Below are positions 1-5,944 of a stretch of DNA of 5,968 nt, in pieces. This DNA comes from Bacillota bacterium. Its GTDB lineage: Bacteria > Bacillota > Clostridia > Oscillospirales > Oscillospiraceae. The position numbers and the translations under genes were made by a program. Below the pieces are notes generated by a model. That model saw nothing but the letters and a program-made list of their open reading frames with translations, had not been told where the DNA came from and did not search any database. Position 1 is the stretch's first letter, and every line of letters starts with the position of its first letter. Where the stretch lies: assembly GCA_023393155.1 (NCBI GenBank), contig JAEWML010000248.1:1-5968 (forward strand), in the 5' to 3' direction.

Positions 1-790
1 GCAGCTCACCCGCAGCGACTGCGTGGTGGCTCTTGGGGGCGGCGTGTGCGGCGATATGGCGGGCTTTGCCGCCGGGTGCTATCTCCGGGGCGTGAAATTC
101 ATTCAGCTTCCCACTACCCTGCTTTCGGCGGTGGATTCCTCCGTGGGGGGCAAAACCGCCGTGGACCTGCGCCACGGAAAAAATCTGGCGGGGCTGTTTC
201 TCCAGCCCTCCGCAGTGGTATGCGACACGGACTGCCTGCAAACCCTCTCCCCCACGGAGCTGGCGGACGGCGCGGCCGAGGCAATTAAAACCGGCGTACT
301 CTCCGGCGAAGCACTGTTCAGTCTGACGGACACGGACGATCTTTCCGGAAATTTGAAGGACATTATTACCCGGTGCGTGGCGTTTAAGGCCACCGTGGTA
401 GAGGAAGACGAGTTGGACAACGGTGTGCGCAGAACGCTGAATCTGGGCCACACCGCCGGACACGCCATCGAAAGCTGCAGCGATTACGGCATCCGCCACG
501 GACACGCCGTGGCGGCGGGCCTTGCCATTATCGCCCGGGCGTCGGAGGCCCTCGGCTGGGCGGAGGAATCCTGTGCGGCGCGCATTTGCGCCGCGCTCCG
601 GCGAAATAATCTGCCCACCGGGACGGACTATTCCCCCACAGCGCTGGCCCGGGCCGCGCTTGCGGACAAAAAGCGCCGGGGCGGGCAAATTTCTCTGGTC
701 ATCCCTAAAAAAATTGGCAAATGCGAAATGAAGTCTGTTCCCGTGGAGGAGCTGGAGTCTATTTTCGCCGCCGGATGGGAGGGCCGCTGA
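1..790 (+). CDS. aroB: 3-dehydroquinate synthase, 5'-truncated by window edge
   Basis: The enzyme converts DAHP to 3-dehydroquinate, the second step of the shikimate pathway, in the cytosol with NAD+ and a divalent metal. The reading frame is open from base 2 and gives 262 residues. Family members are about 350-360 long, so roughly 90 N-terminal residues lie upstream and the true start is not visible. Visible hallmarks are the NAD-binding ALGGGVCGDMAGFAA, then PTTLLSAVDSSVGGKT, KNLAGLF, AAEAIKTG, LNLGHTAGHAIE and RHGHAVAAG. By family knowledge the metal ligands are Glu (codon 278-280), His (449-451) and His (497-499), and all are present. A late DKKRRGGQ...IPKKIG segment is also typical. The usual HGE after the second metal His reads HGH here. 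The TGA stop is one base before aroA, and a GGGAGGG at 777-783 inside the end of this gene serves aroA. Identity is very secure. Confidence 0.96.
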   Translation, partial: QLTRSDCVVALGGGVCGDMAGFAAGCYLRGVKFIQLPTTLLSAVDSSVGGKTAVDLRHGKNLAGLFLQPSAVVCDTDCLQTLSPTELADGAAEAIKTGVLSGEALFSLTDTDDLSGNLKDIITRCVAFKATVVEEDELDNGVRRTLNLGHTAGHAIESCSDYGIRHGHAVAAGLAIIARASEALGWAEESCAARICAALRRNNLPTGTDYSPTALARAALADKKRRGGQISLVIPKKIGKCEMKSVPVEELESIFAAGWEGR

Positions 791-791
791 A

Positions 792-2015
792 ATGGATATG
801 CACATCAACCCAACCCTTCTTCGCGGTGCGGTTACGCCGCCCCCCAGCAAGTCCATGGCCCACCGGCTGCTGATTTCCGCCGCTTTGGCAGAGGGGACCA
901 GCGTGATCCGCAATGTGGCCCTGTCTCAGGATATCGAGGCAACCCTCCGCTGTGTGGAGGCTCTGGGCTGCTCCTGGGAGCGGGCGGAGTCTGCCTGCAT
1001 CCGCATCCACGGCTGCGGCCCGATTGTCCCCACCGATGGGATACCCCAGTTTGACTGTGGGGAATCCGGCTCCACCCTCCGCTTTTTCATTCCCATTGCG
1101 CTTGCCATGGCCGGGAGCGGCACGTTTACCGGCAGAGGGCGGCTGATGGAGCGGCCTCAAGCGCCGTATTTTGACCTGTTTGACGAAAAGGGTATTGTCC
1201 ACTTCCTGCAAAACGGCGTGCTGACGGTGCGGGGAACCTTGAAAAGCGGGGAATACCGCCTTCCCGGCGACGTGTCCAGCCAATTTTTCACGGGGCTTCT
1301 GTTTGCCCTGCCCCTGCTGGAGGAGGACAGCGTAATCATTTCCACTACAGAGCCGGAATCCGCAGATTACATTGCCATGACCGTGGAGGCCCTGCGCGCC
1401 GCAGGAATTCGCGTGCTTAGCCAGCCCGCTCAACGGCGCTGGACGGTCCCCTCTGGACGGTTTCACTCTTTTGACGCCACGGTGGAGCCCGACTGGTCCC
1501 AGGCCGCCTTCTGGTATGCCGCAAACGTCTTGGGCAGCACCCTGCGGCTTGAGGGGCTGAACCCCAAGTCCTCTCAGGGCGACCGGGTCGCGGCGGAATA
1601 CGCCGCGCGGCTTTCCCAGCCCGGCGATATGGAGATCGACGTGTCGGGCTGCCCTGATCTGGTGCCGCCGCTGGCGGTCATGGCGACGGTGCGGCAGGGA
1701 ACCGCCCGGTTTACCAATGCCGCCCGTCTTCGCCTGAAGGAGAGCGACCGTCTGAAAACCACCGCCGCCATGCTCCTCGCTTTAGGCGGAGACACTGATG
1801 AGGAAACAGACAGCCTCACCATTCGCGGTGGCTCCCGGCTTTCCGGCGGCATTGTGAACGGGGCGGGTGATCACCGCATTGTCATGGCGGCGGCGATTGC
1901 CGCCACACGCTGCACCGGCCCCGTCACCATTCTGGGGGCCGAGGCGGTGAACAAATCCTACCCCTCGTTTTTTGAGGACTATTCGGCTCTGGGAGGTGAC
2001 GTACATGTCGTCTGA
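792..2015 (+). CDS. aroA: 3-phosphoshikimate 1-carboxyvinyltransferase (EPSP synthase)
   Basis: The enzyme joins phosphoenolpyruvate to shikimate 3-phosphate to give EPSP, the step targeted by glyphosate. The 407-residue protein is full length, slightly under the usual 420-450. Catalytic and substrate residues known from E. coli are all found: K20/S21/R25 in PSKSMAHR, R97 in ESGSTLRF, R121 in MERP, S162-S163-Q164, D289 in GCPDLVPP, E317 and R320 in LKESDRL, R362 in GDHR and K388 in NKSYP. The loop matching E. coli LGNAGTAMRP reads CGESGSTLRF, so the positions of T97 and P101 are Ser and Phe, a form I associate with clostridial enzymes. The ATG at 792 sits 8 bases after GGGAGGG (777-783). A second ATG at 798 would remove only two residues. 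The gene starts one base after aroB and its last 11 bases overlap aroC, so translational coupling is likely. Confidence 0.97.
   Translation: MDMHINPTLLRGAVTPPPSKSMAHRLLISAALAEGTSVIRNVALSQDIEATLRCVEALGCSWERAESACIRIHGCGPIVPTDGIPQFDCGESGSTLRFFIPIALAMAGSGTFTGRGRLMERPQAPYFDLFDEKGIVHFLQNGVLTVRGTLKSGEYRLPGDVSSQFFTGLLFALPLLEEDSVIISTTEPESADYIAMTVEALRAAGIRVLSQPAQRRWTVPSGRFHSFDATVEPDWSQAAFWYAANVLGSTLRLEGLNPKSSQGDRVAAEYAARLSQPGDMEIDVSGCPDLVPPLAVMATVRQGTARFTNAARLRLKESDRLKTTAAMLLALGGDTDEETDSLTIRGGSRLSGGIVNGAGDHRIVMAAAIAATRCTGPVTILGAEAVNKSYPSFFEDYSALGGDVHVV
1991..1998 (+). promoter_or_regulatory. Ribosome binding site for aroC, inside aroA
   Basis: GGGAGGTG lies inside the 3' end of aroA, six bases before the ATG at 2005. 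It fixes the aroC start at MSSEFGNRLH. The upstream in-frame ATG at 1972 would add 11 residues unlike the family N-terminus and has no comparable site. Confidence 0.85.
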
Positions 2016-3084
2016 ATTTGGAAACCGCCTGCACGTGAGCATTTTCGGCCAATCCCACGGAAAAGCCATCGGCGTGGTGGCGGACGGTCTTCCCGCCGGG
2101 GAAACGGTGGACATGGAGGAGCTTGCCCGCTTTCTGGCCCGGAGACGGCCCGGGCAAAACGCCCTTTCCACCTCCCGGCAGGAGACGGACGTTCCCGAAT
2201 TTCTCTCCGGCTTGCAGGGCGGCGTGACCTGCGGCTCCCCCCTTTGCGCGGTGATTCAAAATCGGGATCAGCACTCTTCGGACTATGCGGCTCTGGCGGA
2301 TACGCCCCGCCCCGGCCACGCGGACTATACCGCGTGGGTCAAATGGGGCGGTCAGGCGGATATGCGGGGCGGCGGCCACTTTTCGGGCCGTCTCACCGCG
2401 CCTTTGTGCATCGTGGGCGGGATTGCAAAGCAGATTTTGGCCCGGCGGGGCATCTATGTTGGGGCACATCTTTTCTCCGTAGAGGGGGAAACGGACAGTT
2501 CCTTCCCCCTGCTGCCCGCCCCGGCGCTGTTTGAAGAAATTGCCGCCAAGCCCTTTCCCGTTCTGGATGACGCCCGGGGAGCGCGGATGCAGGGGACCAT
2601 TATGGCCGCCGCGCAGGAGGGGGACTCCGTGGGCGGCGTGGTGGAATGCGCCGTGGTGGGCCTGCCCGCCGGGCTGGGGGAGCCTATGTTTGACGGAATG
2701 GAGAGCCGCCTTGCGGCGGTGCTGTTCGGCATTCCCGCCGTGAAGGGCGTGGAATTCGGCGCAGGGTTTGAAGCGGCGGCCCTTCGCGGCAGCGTGAACA
2801 ACGACCCCTTCTGTATCCGGGACGGGCGGGTGGTAACCTCGCGCAACCGCAGCGGCGGAATCTTAGGCGGCATCACCACCGGAATGCCCCTGACATTGCG
2901 GGCGGCGTTCAAGCCCACCCCCTCCATTTCAAAGCCGCAGCAGACCGTGCGCCTCAGCTCCATGGAGGAGACGGAGCTGGTGATCGGCGGGCGGCACGAC
3001 CCCTGCGTGGCCCACCGGGCCGTCCCGGTGGTGGAGGCCGCCGTGGCGACGGTGCTGCTGGACATTCTTTTGGAGCAAGATTAA
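2005..3084 (+). CDS. aroC: Chorismate synthase
   Basis: The enzyme removes phosphate from EPSP by an anti-1,4-elimination using reduced FMN, giving chorismate, the branch point of aromatic synthesis. The protein has 359 residues, normal for the bacterial family. Signature regions occur in order: FGQSHGKAIGVVADGLPAG (residues 14-32, with H18 equivalent to E. coli H10), RRRPGQ (46-51), RPGHAD with H105 (equivalent to E. coli H106), GGGHFSGRLTA (122-132), NRSGGILGGI (281-290), KPTPSI (from 303) and GRHDPCVAHRAVPV (from 329). The GGGHFSGR stretch replaces the common GGGRSSAR, a variant I associate with clostridial proteins. The chosen start follows a strong ribosome binding site and gives the normal short N-terminus. 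The gene overlaps aroA by 11 bases and ends in TAA 15 bases before pheA. A dedicated flavin reductase is not visible here. Confidence 0.97.
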   Translation: MSSEFGNRLHVSIFGQSHGKAIGVVADGLPAGETVDMEELARFLARRRPGQNALSTSRQETDVPEFLSGLQGGVTCGSPLCAVIQNRDQHSSDYAALADTPRPGHADYTAWVKWGGQADMRGGGHFSGRLTAPLCIVGGIAKQILARRGIYVGAHLFSVEGETDSSFPLLPAPALFEEIAAKPFPVLDDARGARMQGTIMAAAQEGDSVGGVVECAVVGLPAGLGEPMFDGMESRLAAVLFGIPAVKGVEFGAGFEAAALRGSVNNDPFCIRDGRVVTSRNRSGGILGGITTGMPLTLRAAFKPTPSISKPQQTVRLSSMEETELVIGGRHDPCVAHRAVPVVEAAVATVLLDILLEQD

Positions 3085-3091
3085 AAGGAGG
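3085..3091 (+). promoter_or_regulatory. Strong ribosome binding site for pheA
   Basis: AAGGAGG directly follows the aroC stop codon and lies 8 bases before the pheA ATG at 3100. It is the closest match to the Shine-Dalgarno consensus in the window and lies in the longest intergenic gap inside the operon. pheA translation therefore may not depend on coupling to aroC. Confidence 0.85.
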
Positions 3092-3099
3092 ACCTCAAT

Positions 3100-4236
3100 A
3101 TGGAACTTTCTGAAATCCGCGAACAAATCGACTCGGTGGATCAAGAGCTGCTGAAGCTCTTTCTGAGGCGCATGGAGCTTTCCGAACATGTGGCCGCCGC
3201 CAAAAACGAGCAGGGCCTGCCCATCTCCAACCGTGCAAGGGAGCGGGAAATCCTTGCCCGGGTGACAGCGGAAGCGGGAGACAAGGAGCGCTACGCCCAT
3301 CAGCTTTTCACCACGTTGTTCCACCTCTCCTGTGCCCGGCAGGCGGAGCTGCTCAGCGCGCCCACGCAGGTGGCGGCGCAGGTGCGGGCGTCTCTCGCGT
3401 CGGGAGCCGAGGTCTTCCCCCAGACTGGCCTTGTGGCCTGTCAGGGCATGGAGGGCGCCAACTCTCAAACCGCCTGTGACCATCTGCTGCCCCGGGGCAC
3501 CATCGTCTACGTGAAGAGCTTTGAAGCGGTGGTTTCCGCCGTGGAGTCCGGCCTGTGCCGGTTCGGCGTGCTGCCCATTGAAAACAGCTCCAACGGCTCC
3601 GTCCGGGCTGTGTACGATTTGCTTCAGCGCCGTCGCCTGTCCATTGTGCGCAGCACCCGGCTGTGCATCCGCCACGAGCTGCTGGGCCTTCCCGGCGCAA
3701 AGGCCGACGAGCTGACGGAAATCTATTCCCACCCGCAGGCCATCGGCCAGTGCGGCCATTTTCTGGAGAGCCTTTCCGGCGTGCGGGTGATTCCCTGCGA
3801 CAACACCGCCACCGCCGCCAAGCTGGTGGCGGAGCGGAAGGACCCTCATGTGGCGGCCCTGTCCTCCCACGCCTGCGCGGAGCTGTACGGCCTGAGCGTT
3901 TTGAACGGGGACGTGCAGGACAGCGACAACAACTACACCCGCTTCATCTGCATTACCAAGGAACCCGCCATTTACGCCGGAGCCGACCGCATCAGCCTGA
4001 TCATCGCCTGTGAGAACAAACCCGGCGCGCTGTACGACATTCTCTCCAAGCCCGCGGCCCTTGGCGTCAACATGACGAAGCTGGAAAGCTGCCCCGTGAC
4101 AGGCCGGAACTTTGAGTTTATCTTCTTCATTGAGCTGGAGGCCTCGGTCAAGGACCCGGCGGTGCTCCCCATGCTGGAGGAGATCGAGCGGAGCAGCCAG
4201 AGCTTCCACTTCCTTGGCAACTATTCGGAAGTGTAA
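3100..4236 (+). CDS. pheA: Bifunctional chorismate mutase / prephenate dehydratase (P-protein)
   Basis: It converts chorismate to prephenate and then to phenylpyruvate, the precursor of phenylalanine. The 378 residues show three domains. An AroQ-type chorismate mutase (about 1-85) has R7, R24, K35, R47, E48, S77 and Q81 aligned with E. coli R11, R28, K39, R51, E52, S84 and Q88; D48 is replaced by N44. Prephenate dehydratase (about 110-288) has VACQGMEGANS, VLPIENSSNGS, IYSHPQA and the catalytic NNYTRF (T280). A C-terminal ACT domain (about 296-375) has GALY at 309-312 and ESCP at 329-332, where the phenylalanine-binding motifs are normally GALV and ESRP. The ACT domain implies feedback inhibition by phenylalanine, but the Arg-to-Cys change at 331 may alter it. 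The gene has its own strong ribosome binding site and ends three bases before the next gene. Its frame is intact. Confidence 0.96.
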   Translation: MELSEIREQIDSVDQELLKLFLRRMELSEHVAAAKNEQGLPISNRAREREILARVTAEAGDKERYAHQLFTTLFHLSCARQAELLSAPTQVAAQVRASLASGAEVFPQTGLVACQGMEGANSQTACDHLLPRGTIVYVKSFEAVVSAVESGLCRFGVLPIENSSNGSVRAVYDLLQRRRLSIVRSTRLCIRHELLGLPGAKADELTEIYSHPQAIGQCGHFLESLSGVRVIPCDNTATAAKLVAERKDPHVAALSSHACAELYGLSVLNGDVQDSDNNYTRFICITKEPAIYAGADRISLIIACENKPGALYDILSKPAALGVNMTKLESCPVTGRNFEFIFFIELEASVKDPAVLPMLEEIERSSQSFHFLGNYSEV

Positions 4237-4239
4237 ATC

Positions 4240-5490
4240 ATGCCGGAAAAAATTTACGGCTTACTTGGCCGGACGCTGGGACATAGCTGGTCGGTCCCCA
4301 TCCACGCAGCGGCAGGCAATGGGGCCTACCGGCTCATTGAGCTGGAACCCCGCGAGCTTTCCGGCTTTCTCTCCCGGTCCGACATCGGCGGGCTGAACGT
4401 CACCATTCCCTACAAGCGGGACGTGATGCCCCTGTGCGACGTAATTGACCCCGCCGCCCGGGACATCGGCAGCGTGAACACCATCGTCCGCCGGGAGGGG
4501 AAGCTGTACGCGTGGAACACGGACATCACCGGCTTTTTATACATGGCGGCCCTTGCGGGGGTGGAGCTGCAAGGCCGTAAAGTGGTTATCCTTGGCGGGG
4601 GAGGAACCTCCCTCACCGCCCGGGCCGCCGCCCGGGCCGCCGGGGCGCGGGAGATTGCGGTCATCACCCGCAGCGGACCGGACAACTACGAACATCTCAG
4701 CCGCCACGCCGACGGGGAAATCGTGGTGAATACCACGCCTGTCGGTATGTATCCCAATACCGGCAAAGCGGCGGTGGACCTTACGCGCTTTCCCGCCTGC
4801 CGGGGCGTGCTGGATGTGGTATACAACCCCCGCAGGACCGCGCTGCTGCTTCAGGCTGAGGCGCTGGGCCTTCCCTGCTCCGACGGGCTTCCCATGCTGG
4901 TGGCGCAGGCCATCGCGGCGGAGGAGCTTTTCTTCAACCGGAGGATCGACCCCGCCGAAAACCGGCGCATTTTGGCCCTGCTGCGCCAAAAAACGGAGAA
5001 TATGGTCCTCATCGGGATGCCGGGCTGTGGAAAATCCACCGTGGGCGCGGCGCTGGCGGAGTTGACCGGGCGGGAAGCGGTGGACTTGGACGCGGAGATT
5101 GTAAAGGCCGCCGGAAAGTCCATCCCCGCCATCTTTGCCGAGGACGGCGAGCCGGCCTTCCGGGCACTGGAGCAAAACGCGGCGGAGCGCTTTGGCGCCG
5201 AAAACGGAAAAATTATTATTTGCGGAGGTGGTATTGTAAAGGGTGCGGAAAATTACGGGCACCTCCGCCAAAACGGCCGCATTTATCAGCTGGACCGGGC
5301 CATCGAAAAGCTGCCCTCGGCGGGCCGTCCCCTGTCTCAGGGCGCGGACCTTGCCGCCATGGCAGCGGAGCGGGAGCCGCTGTACCGCCGCTTCCGGGAC
5401 GTACGCATTGACAACAACGGCAGCGCGGCGGAGTCCGCCGCCGCCATCTGGAGGGATTTTTGTGCGGATTCTGATTCTCAACGGACCTAA
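4240..5490 (+). CDS. aroE-aroK: Fused shikimate dehydrogenase - shikimate kinase
   Basis: One 416-residue chain appears to carry two consecutive steps: NADPH reduction of 3-dehydroshikimate to shikimate, then ATP phosphorylation to shikimate 3-phosphate. The dehydrogenase (about 1-248) shows HSWS with shikimate-binding S16 and S18, NVTIPYK with catalytic K59, NTD with D95, a glycine-rich GGGGTS loop (119-124), NTTPVGM, YNPRRT and GLPMLVAQA with Q223. The kinase (about 254-407) shows Walker A GMPGCGKST (259-267), VDLDAE (D282, D284), GEPAFRALE (R308), GGG (329-331), lid motif GRPLSQG (R363) and EREPLYRR (R378). No stop or frameshift separates the domains; the linker is short (about 240-254). 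Both domains are trimmed: the second half of the NADP fold lacks about 17 residues and the lid about 5 relative to E. coli. The ATG three bases after pheA has only a weak GGAAG (4227-4231), suggesting coupling. The last 29 bases overlap aroQ. Confidence 0.94.
   Translation: MPEKIYGLLGRTLGHSWSVPIHAAAGNGAYRLIELEPRELSGFLSRSDIGGLNVTIPYKRDVMPLCDVIDPAARDIGSVNTIVRREGKLYAWNTDITGFLYMAALAGVELQGRKVVILGGGGTSLTARAAARAAGAREIAVITRSGPDNYEHLSRHADGEIVVNTTPVGMYPNTGKAAVDLTRFPACRGVLDVVYNPRRTALLLQAEALGLPCSDGLPMLVAQAIAAEELFFNRRIDPAENRRILALLRQKTENMVLIGMPGCGKSTVGAALAELTGREAVDLDAEIVKAAGKSIPAIFAEDGEPAFRALEQNAAERFGAENGKIIICGGGIVKGAENYGHLRQNGRIYQLDRAIEKLPSAGRPLSQGADLAAMAAEREPLYRRFRDVRIDNNGSAAESAAAIWRDFCADSDSQRT
5450..5455 (+). 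promoter_or_regulatory. Ribosome binding site for aroQ, inside the upstream gene
   Basis: GGAGGG lies within the 3' end of the aroE-aroK gene, six bases before GTG at 5462. It supports the GTG start over the far-upstream ATG at 5243, whose extra 73 residues are simply the alternate frame of the kinase domain. Confidence 0.8.
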
Positions 5491-5887
5491 CCTGAACATG
5501 CTGGGCGTGCGGGAGCCGGAGATTTACGGCCATGAAACCTACGATGACCTTTGCTCCATGCTGCAAAAGGAAGCGGACGCATTGGGCGTTTCGCTGGAAT
5601 TTTACCAGTCCAACCACGAGGGGGCGCTGGTGGACGCCATCCAACGGGCCTACGGGGTAATGGACGGCATTGTCATCAACCCCGCCGCCTATACCCACAC
5701 CAGCGTGGCGCTGCTGGACGCTGTAAAGGCCGTTGGCCTTCCCACGGTGGAGGTTCACATTTCCGACCCGGACACCCGGGAACCGTTTCGCGCCGTCTCC
5801 TACATTCGCTCCGCCTGCGTCAAAACCATCAAGGGCCGGGGCCTGGGGGGCTATGCGGACGCGCTGCGCTTTCTCTGCGAAAAATAA
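5462..5887 (+). CDS. aroQ: 3-dehydroquinate dehydratase, type II
   Basis: The enzyme dehydrates 3-dehydroquinate to 3-dehydroshikimate, the third pathway step, as a small dodecameric cytosolic protein in this family. The 141-residue length is typical (about 140-150). Recognised features are ILNGPNLNMLG (3-15), R17 and catalytic Y22 in REPEIYG, the SNHEG segment (50-54), INPAAYTHTS (72-81) with N73 and H79, EVHISD (97-102) with catalytic H99, REPFR (106-110) and the C-terminal GRGLGGY. Small departures are NPAA for the usual NPGA and HISD for HISN. GTG is chosen as start because it gives the conserved MRILILNGPNLN N-terminus and has GGAGGG six bases upstream; no in-frame ATG fits. The first 29 bases overlap the end of the aroE-aroK gene. 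It is the last gene before the presumed terminator and completes the set from DAHP to chorismate. Confidence 0.96.
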   Translation: MRILILNGPNLNMLGVREPEIYGHETYDDLCSMLQKEADALGVSLEFYQSNHEGALVDAIQRAYGVMDGIVINPAAYTHTSVALLDAVKAVGLPTVEVHISDPDTREPFRAVSYIRSACVKTIKGRGLGGYADALRFLCEK

Positions 5888-5944
5888 GGCGCAGAAACGG
5901 ACCCTTGGCGCAAAAGCCCGTCCCGGCGGCAAAACATGAAAGCG
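5888..5944. other. Short 3' trailer with no recognisable gene
   Basis: These 57 bases follow the aroQ stop codon. I see no ribosome binding site with a plausible gene, no strong promoter and no RNA signature. They appear to be the untranslated trailer leading into the hairpin. Confidence 0.6.

Noticed and set aside
759..1466. 235-codon minus-strand frame opposite aroA
   Set aside because: Shadow of aroA; no recognisable domain and no independent context.
1972..2004. Upstream ATG for aroC adding 11 residues
   Set aside because: The added residues do not match the family, and the strong GGGAGGTG lies inside this stretch, pointing to ATG 2005.
2929..4209. Long open frame of 426 codons on the minus strand across pheA
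   Set aside because: It is antisense to an unmistakable pheA. Its product is rich in His, Gly, Gln and Leu without recognisable domains, as expected when GC-rich codons are read backwards.
5243..5461. N-terminal extension of AroQ by 73 residues from ATG 5243
   Set aside because: This part is the alternate frame of the kinase domain. The family starts at MRILILNGPNLN, and GTG 5462 has a well-placed ribosome binding site.
4537..5499. 320-codon minus-strand frame opposite the aroE-aroK fusion
   Set aside because: Shadow of the fused gene; composition is Arg, Gly and Pro rich with no motif or supporting ribosome binding site.
5216..5932. 238-codon minus-strand frame opposite the kinase domain and aroQ
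   Set aside because: Antisense to two genes with complete catalytic motifs; no recognisable protein features.
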